A stretch of 9,013 bases of DNA from DAOQAK01 sp043801235 (GTDB lineage Bacteria > Bacteroidota > Bacteroidia > Bacteroidales > CG2-30-32-10), in NCBI GenBank assembly GCA_043801235.1, contig JAZDMF010000125.1:1-9013 (forward strand), written 5' to 3'. Of this stretch, positions 6,773-9,013 are shown piece after piece. Position 1 is the stretch's first letter, and every line of letters starts with the position of its first letter. The notes beneath the pieces are model-generated. The model saw only the letters and a list, made by a program, of their open reading frames with translations, was not told the origin of the DNA and did no database searches. A program made the position numbers and the translations under genes.

Positions 6773-6814
6773 CTTTTAATAAACAACTTAAGATTCTTCG
6801 GGTTCTTGCCGTTA

Positions 6815-6882
6815 ACTTGATTGAAGCCGCCTTTAACTGATTTTATATGCCGTTACACTGATTGTGGGTTGTTCCACTGGTT
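6815..6882 (+). repeat. Four phased ACTGRTT motifs upstream of the second small gene
   Basis: ACTTGATT (6815-6822), ACTGATT (6836-6842), ACTGATT (6857-6863) and ACTGGTT (6876-6882) have end-to-end spacings of 20, 21 and 19 bases, close to two helical turns. GCCG precedes the first three (6808, 6826, 6849). The set overlaps the proposed -33 region of the promoter at 6868-6899. Together with the heptamer array these sequences fill most of the 337-base gap 6627-6963, in which I see no gene. Confidence 0.45.
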
Positions 6883-6899
6883 TCCTCGATATACCTTTA
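6868..6899 (+). promoter_or_regulatory. Candidate promoter for the small membrane-protein gene at 6964
   Basis: GTTG (6868-6871), a 20-base spacer and TACCTTTA (6892-6899) each differ by one base from the Bacteroidota consensus. Transcription would start near 6904, giving a leader of about 60 bases. With the terminator ending at 7193 this defines a transcript of roughly 290 bases. Confidence 0.42.
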
Positions 6900-6963
6900 C
6901 ATCAGAAAACGAACGAAAAACATAAATTCTGAAAAGTGTCGCAAAATTTAAAAATCAGAAATC

Positions 6964-7053
6964 ATGAAAACGATAATAAAAGATAACGTATATGTGCTGA
7001 TCTACCTGGCTTTCATAACCAGCATTGTTATTGTCAGCATGATGATAGGATAA
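6964..7053 (+). CDS. 29-residue single-pass membrane protein, copy 2 of a paralogous pair
   Basis: ATG to TAA, 29 residues, starting MKTIIKDNVYVL and ending in Gly29. It matches the product of 2790-2879 at positions 1, 2, 5, 6, 8-10, 12, 14, 15, 17, 18, 21, 23-25 and 29. An in-frame TAA at 6949-6951 rules out a longer form, so the ATG is the only plausible start. AATTTAAAAA (6945-6954) lies nine bases before it, as in copy 1. Lys2 and Lys6 precede a hydrophobic stretch from about residue 9 to 28, predicting one helix with the C-terminus flush with the outer face of the inner membrane. It is a solitary unit with a candidate promoter and a good terminator. Function unknown; no antisense promoter fitting a type I toxin arrangement was found on the opposite strand. 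Confidence 0.75.
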   Translation: MKTIIKDNVYVLIYLAFITSIVIVSMMIG

Positions 7054-7160
7054 AGGAACCAAGGGGAATGTCCGCCAATTGTGTGAAAGCGCCCGGCCTG
7101 CCCAAATATGCTCTCTGTTGCTTTCTATTCCTCATTCAATCACCGGGACGCCATGGACAA
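7054..7160 (+). other. GC-richer, possibly structured 3' untranslated segment of the second small gene
   Basis: This segment between the 29-codon gene and its terminator is GC-richer than neighbouring intergenic DNA. GCGCCCGG (7089-7096) can pair with CCGGGACGC (7143-7151) with one bulged base, closing a loop of 46 bases. It might be an mRNA 3' structure or part of a small RNA. It matches no RNA family that I recognise. Confidence 0.3.
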
Positions 7161-7193
7161 GGGAAGTTGTTAAAACGGCTTCCCCTTTTTTTT
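7161..7193 (+). terminator. Intrinsic terminator downstream of the second small gene
   Basis: GGGAAGTTG (7161-7169) pairs with CGGCTTCCC (7176-7184) through nine base pairs including two T-G wobbles, around the loop TTAAAA. One C and eight T residues (7186-7193) follow. It shows that a plus-strand transcript ends here; the only good gene candidate upstream on that strand is 6964-7053. Confidence 0.82.
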
Positions 7194-7306
7194 AAGCCCA
7201 AAGAACCAAGCCCAAAATTCCAAATTCAAAGGTAGTTTTGAATCATAATGATTATGATTACTTTTATTTTCCTTGGGATTTTGAGCTTGGGGCTTGGGAT
7301 TTGGGA
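7194..7306. repeat. Inverted arrays of TTGGGAT/AAGCCCA-type heptamers with a central palindrome
   Basis: Left arm on the plus strand: AAGCCCA (7194), AAGAACC (7201), AAGCCCA (7208), AAATTCC (7215), AAATTCA (7222), AAGG. Right arm: CTTGGGA (7272), TTTTGAG (7279), CTTGGGG (7286), CTTGGGA (7293), TTTGGGA (7300). The arms are reverse complements in phase and can form a long imperfect stem. Between them AATCATAAT-G-ATTATGATT (7241-7259) is a perfect palindrome with one central base. The array ends about ten bases past the stop codon of the permease gene and could help end its transcript. It uses a different heptamer from the array at 6696-6772 but the same inverted layout. Confidence 0.68.
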
Positions 7307-7315
7307 TTTTATTTT

Positions 7316-8434
7316 TTATGAGACCTTCCTGTATCTCCACACAGCAAAAGAAAGTATTACAACAGCATAAACTGAAATGCTTATTAATTGCCGCAGTATA
7401 TCGGTAATTCCGGAACCTTTCAGCAAAACCATGCGGACTACCTGAATAAAATACGCTACAGGGTTAATAATATTCAGATTTTGCGCCCAGGCAGGCATGC
7501 TTTCAACAGGAGTAAATAAACCGCTCATCAGAATAAATATTACCATAAAAAACCAGGTTATAAACATTGCTTGCTGCTGTGTTTGATTAACTGTAGAAAC
7601 AAAAAGTCCCAGGCTCATAACAACAATCAGGTATATTGCTGCAAACAGAAAAAGCAAAAACAGGTTTCCGGCAAGAGGAATATCAAAAATCAGTTTTCCC
7701 AGAAATAAACCAAATGCAAGTTCAAAAAGAGCAATGATCCAAAAGGGTAGTAATTTTCCTATAATAAACTGATGTTTTTTTATTGGCGTAATATTGATTT
7801 GCTCTATGGTTCCAATTTCTTTTTCTTTCACAACATTCAGCCCGGCAAGGAATAAACCTATGATAGTGACAAGCATAACAAGTATTCCAGGGACCATATA
7901 GTTTTTATAATTCAGCTCAGAATTGTACCAGTATGAATATTTTGTACTTATTGTTTGCGTTTGAATACCTCCCGGAATATTTGCCCATTTTGCAACCAGC
8001 CCAACATTGTATTCAAGCAAGATGGAAACAGAATATGCATTTACCAGTCCGGCCGATGCGGCATTAATGGCATTAACAAGCAATTGCAGATTAGCTTTGT
8101 TTTCAATACGCAGATCGTGTTCAAAATGTTCAGGGATAACTAAAACCATATCAGCTTTTCCTTTTCTAAGATATTCTTCGCCTTCACTGACATTAAATGA
8201 ACTCCCTGCCAGGTCATAAAATGGAGAACCATTGAATTTGCTGATTATTTCGCGCGATACCGTGCTCATGTCTTTATCAATTACATACATGCGGATATGT
8301 TTCATCTCAAATGTGGCTGCATTGACAAGAATAATAAGCTGCACAATCGGCATAATGAGCATTATAGGCAGCATCATTTTATTTCGCCTGATCTGAATGA
8401 ATTCTTTCTGAATGATATAAAGGATAACTTTCAT
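7316..8434 (-). CDS. ABC-2 family transporter permease (YbhR/YhhJ-like)
   Basis: 372 residues, the normal length for this family of inner-membrane export permeases. The N-terminal QKEFIQIRRNK (9-19) leads into a first membrane helix at about 20-40. A long periplasmic domain covers about 41-175. Five further helices lie at about 178-202, 223-248, 254-280, 287-308 and 345-366. The cytoplasmic loop EKEIGTIEQINITPIKK (204-220) is the conserved coupling region that meets the ATPase, and the ESMPAWAQNLNIINPVAYFI segment (311-330) is typical of the family. It lies 18 bases downstream of a second permease gene on the same strand. This layout fits exporters of the YbhGFSR type, with a membrane-fusion protein and an ATPase, but those genes would be beyond the window. 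Drug or lipid export is possible; the substrate is unknown. Confidence 0.88.
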   Translation of the reverse strand: MKVILYIIQKEFIQIRRNKMMLPIMLIMPIVQLIILVNAATFEMKHIRMYVIDKDMSTVSREIISKFNGSPFYDLAGSSFNVSEGEEYLRKGKADMVLVIPEHFEHDLRIENKANLQLLVNAINAASAGLVNAYSVSILLEYNVGLVAKWANIPGGIQTQTISTKYSYWYNSELNYKNYMVPGILVMLVTIIGLFLAGLNVVKEKEIGTIEQINITPIKKHQFIIGKLLPFWIIALFELAFGLFLGKLIFDIPLAGNLFLLFLFAAIYLIVVMSLGLFVSTVNQTQQQAMFITWFFMVIFILMSGLFTPVESMPAWAQNLNIINPVAYFIQVVRMVLLKGSGITDILRQLISISVYAVVILSFAVWRYRKVS

Positions 8435-8452
8435 TCTTTTTCCTATGAGTTT

Positions 8453-9013
8453 TTATTCCAGCCGGATTTTAAATTTTTTTGCACTCACAAATATTAAAAA
8501 CAATGTCATGCCTACCAATACCAGCAATTCTTTCCAGATGTATGTTACGCCGAGCCCTTTCAGGATAATTGATTTAATAATTATCAGAAACCATTTTGCA
8601 GGTACTATATAACTGAACCACTGTAAAATCAATGGCATATTTTCCACAGGAAAAATAAAACCCGAAAGAAGTATCACGGGCAGCATAAGCCCGGCAAACG
8701 AAATAAGCATGGCGGTCATCTGTCCCTTGCTGACGGTTGAAATAAATATTCCCAGTGACAGGGCTGTTGTGATAAAAAGCAAACAAACAGCAAGCAGGAG
8801 AAAATAACTTCCGGCTATTTGCATTCCGAAAACAAATTTTCCTAAAAGTATTATTGTTATTGCGTTAATAAACGCAAGCAGGATATATGGAATCACTTTT
8901 CCTGCAATGATCAGCGCCGGCTTCAGCGGGGATACCAGCAGCACCTCCATTGTTCCCAGCTCTTTTTCACGTGCAATGGAAATGGATGTCATCATGGCTG
9001 ACACCAACATCAA
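8453..9013 (-). CDS. ABC-2 family transporter permease, C-terminal part (5' end beyond window)
   Basis: 186 residues are visible; the frame stays open to the last base of the window, where the codon is TTG (Leu) within the protein, so the start lies outside. It is a paralogue of the adjacent permease. REKELGTMEVLLVSPLKP aligns with the coupling loop of the neighbour, and PVENMPLILQWFSYIVPAKWFLIIIK aligns with its ESMPAWAQNL to YFIQVVR segment. Four membrane helices are visible in the remaining sequence. Two unequal permeases in a row suggest a heterodimeric channel with one or two ATPases, probably encoded further upstream on this strand. The spacing of 18 bases to the next gene implies cotranscription. 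Confidence 0.87.
   Translation of the reverse strand: MMLVSAMMTSISIAREKELGTMEVLLVSPLKPALIIAGKVIPYILLAFINAITIILLGKFVFGMQIAGSYFLLLAVCLLFITTALSLGIFISTVSKGQMTAMLISFAGLMLPVILLSGFIFPVENMPLILQWFSYIVPAKWFLIIIKSIILKGLGVTYIWKELLVLVGMTLFLIFVSAKKFKIRLE

Noticed and set aside
6493..6786. A 97-residue minus-strand frame with LSVISSSD and LPTTDYRLQ segments
   Set aside because: It is the translation of the heptamer array plus the antisense frame of the histidinol-phosphatase start. Period-7 repeats commonly give such artefact proteins.
7068..7234. A 55-codon open frame starting ATG at 7068, with AAGGGG just before it
   Set aside because: It runs through the terminator stem, its T-tract and the heptamer array, and the AAGGGG is only two bases from the ATG. 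It is likely an accidental frame in a non-coding segment.
6696..7306. CRISPR array
   Set aside because: The repeat units are 7 bases and contiguous, without unique spacers of 25-40 bases, and no cas gene is present.
8007..8219. Plus-strand open frames inside the permease genes, and similar ones opposite the purF-like gene (759-2117) and inside the PKD gene (3516-4313)
   Set aside because: All lie within strong, family-recognised genes on another frame or strand and have no domain of their own.

Overview
The window reads as part of a chromosome from the Bacteroidota, probably an uncultured or environmental Bacteroidales-like lineage. The evidence is two proteins with C-terminal type IX secretion (T9SS) type A sorting domains, PKD and SprB-type repeats, a long PurF paralogue of the kind seen in Bacteroidota, AT-rich intergenic DNA without clear Shine-Dalgarno sequences, and several matches to the Bacteroidota promoter (TTTG, about 20 bases, TAnnTTTG). 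The phylum call is well supported. The finer placement is inference.

Layout. 2-397 (+) is the 3' end of a T9SS-secreted protein. 413-536 is a multi-hairpin palindromic element lying between convergent genes. 618-2534 (-) is a long amidophosphoribosyltransferase (PurF-like). 2535-3094 is an AT-rich region holding back-to-back promoters and a 29-codon membrane-protein gene at 2790-2879 (+). 3095-5284 (+) is a secreted protein with PKD domains, a SprB repeat and a T9SS signal, ended by a strong intrinsic terminator. 5358-5786 (+) is a GNAT acetyltransferase whose stop codon touches the stop codon of the convergent PHP-type histidinol-phosphatase gene at 5787-6626 (-). 6627-7315 is a repeat-rich intergenic region containing a second 29-codon membrane-protein gene (6964-7053, +) with its own candidate promoter and terminator, flanked by two unrelated families of heptamer repeats arranged as inverted arms. 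7316-8434 and 8453-9013 (both -) are two ABC-2 family permease subunits of an export operon that continues past the right edge.

The protein-coding genes are mostly separate transcription units and do not form one pathway. The two permeases belong together, and the two T9SS proteins share a secretion route. PurF and histidinol-phosphatase act in linked purine and histidine pathways but are not clustered as an operon here.

The most interesting signal is the pair of tiny, previously unlisted genes at 2790-2879 and 6964-7053. Both encode exactly 29 residues, 17 identical, with a short basic N-terminus and one membrane helix ending in Gly. Seven of the 17 conserved residues use synonymous codons that differ only at the third base, which argues that both are translated and kept under protein-level selection. 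I do not recognise the family. The repeat architecture around the second copy (phased ACTGRTT motifs and two inverted heptamer arrays) is also not explained by ordinary gene content.
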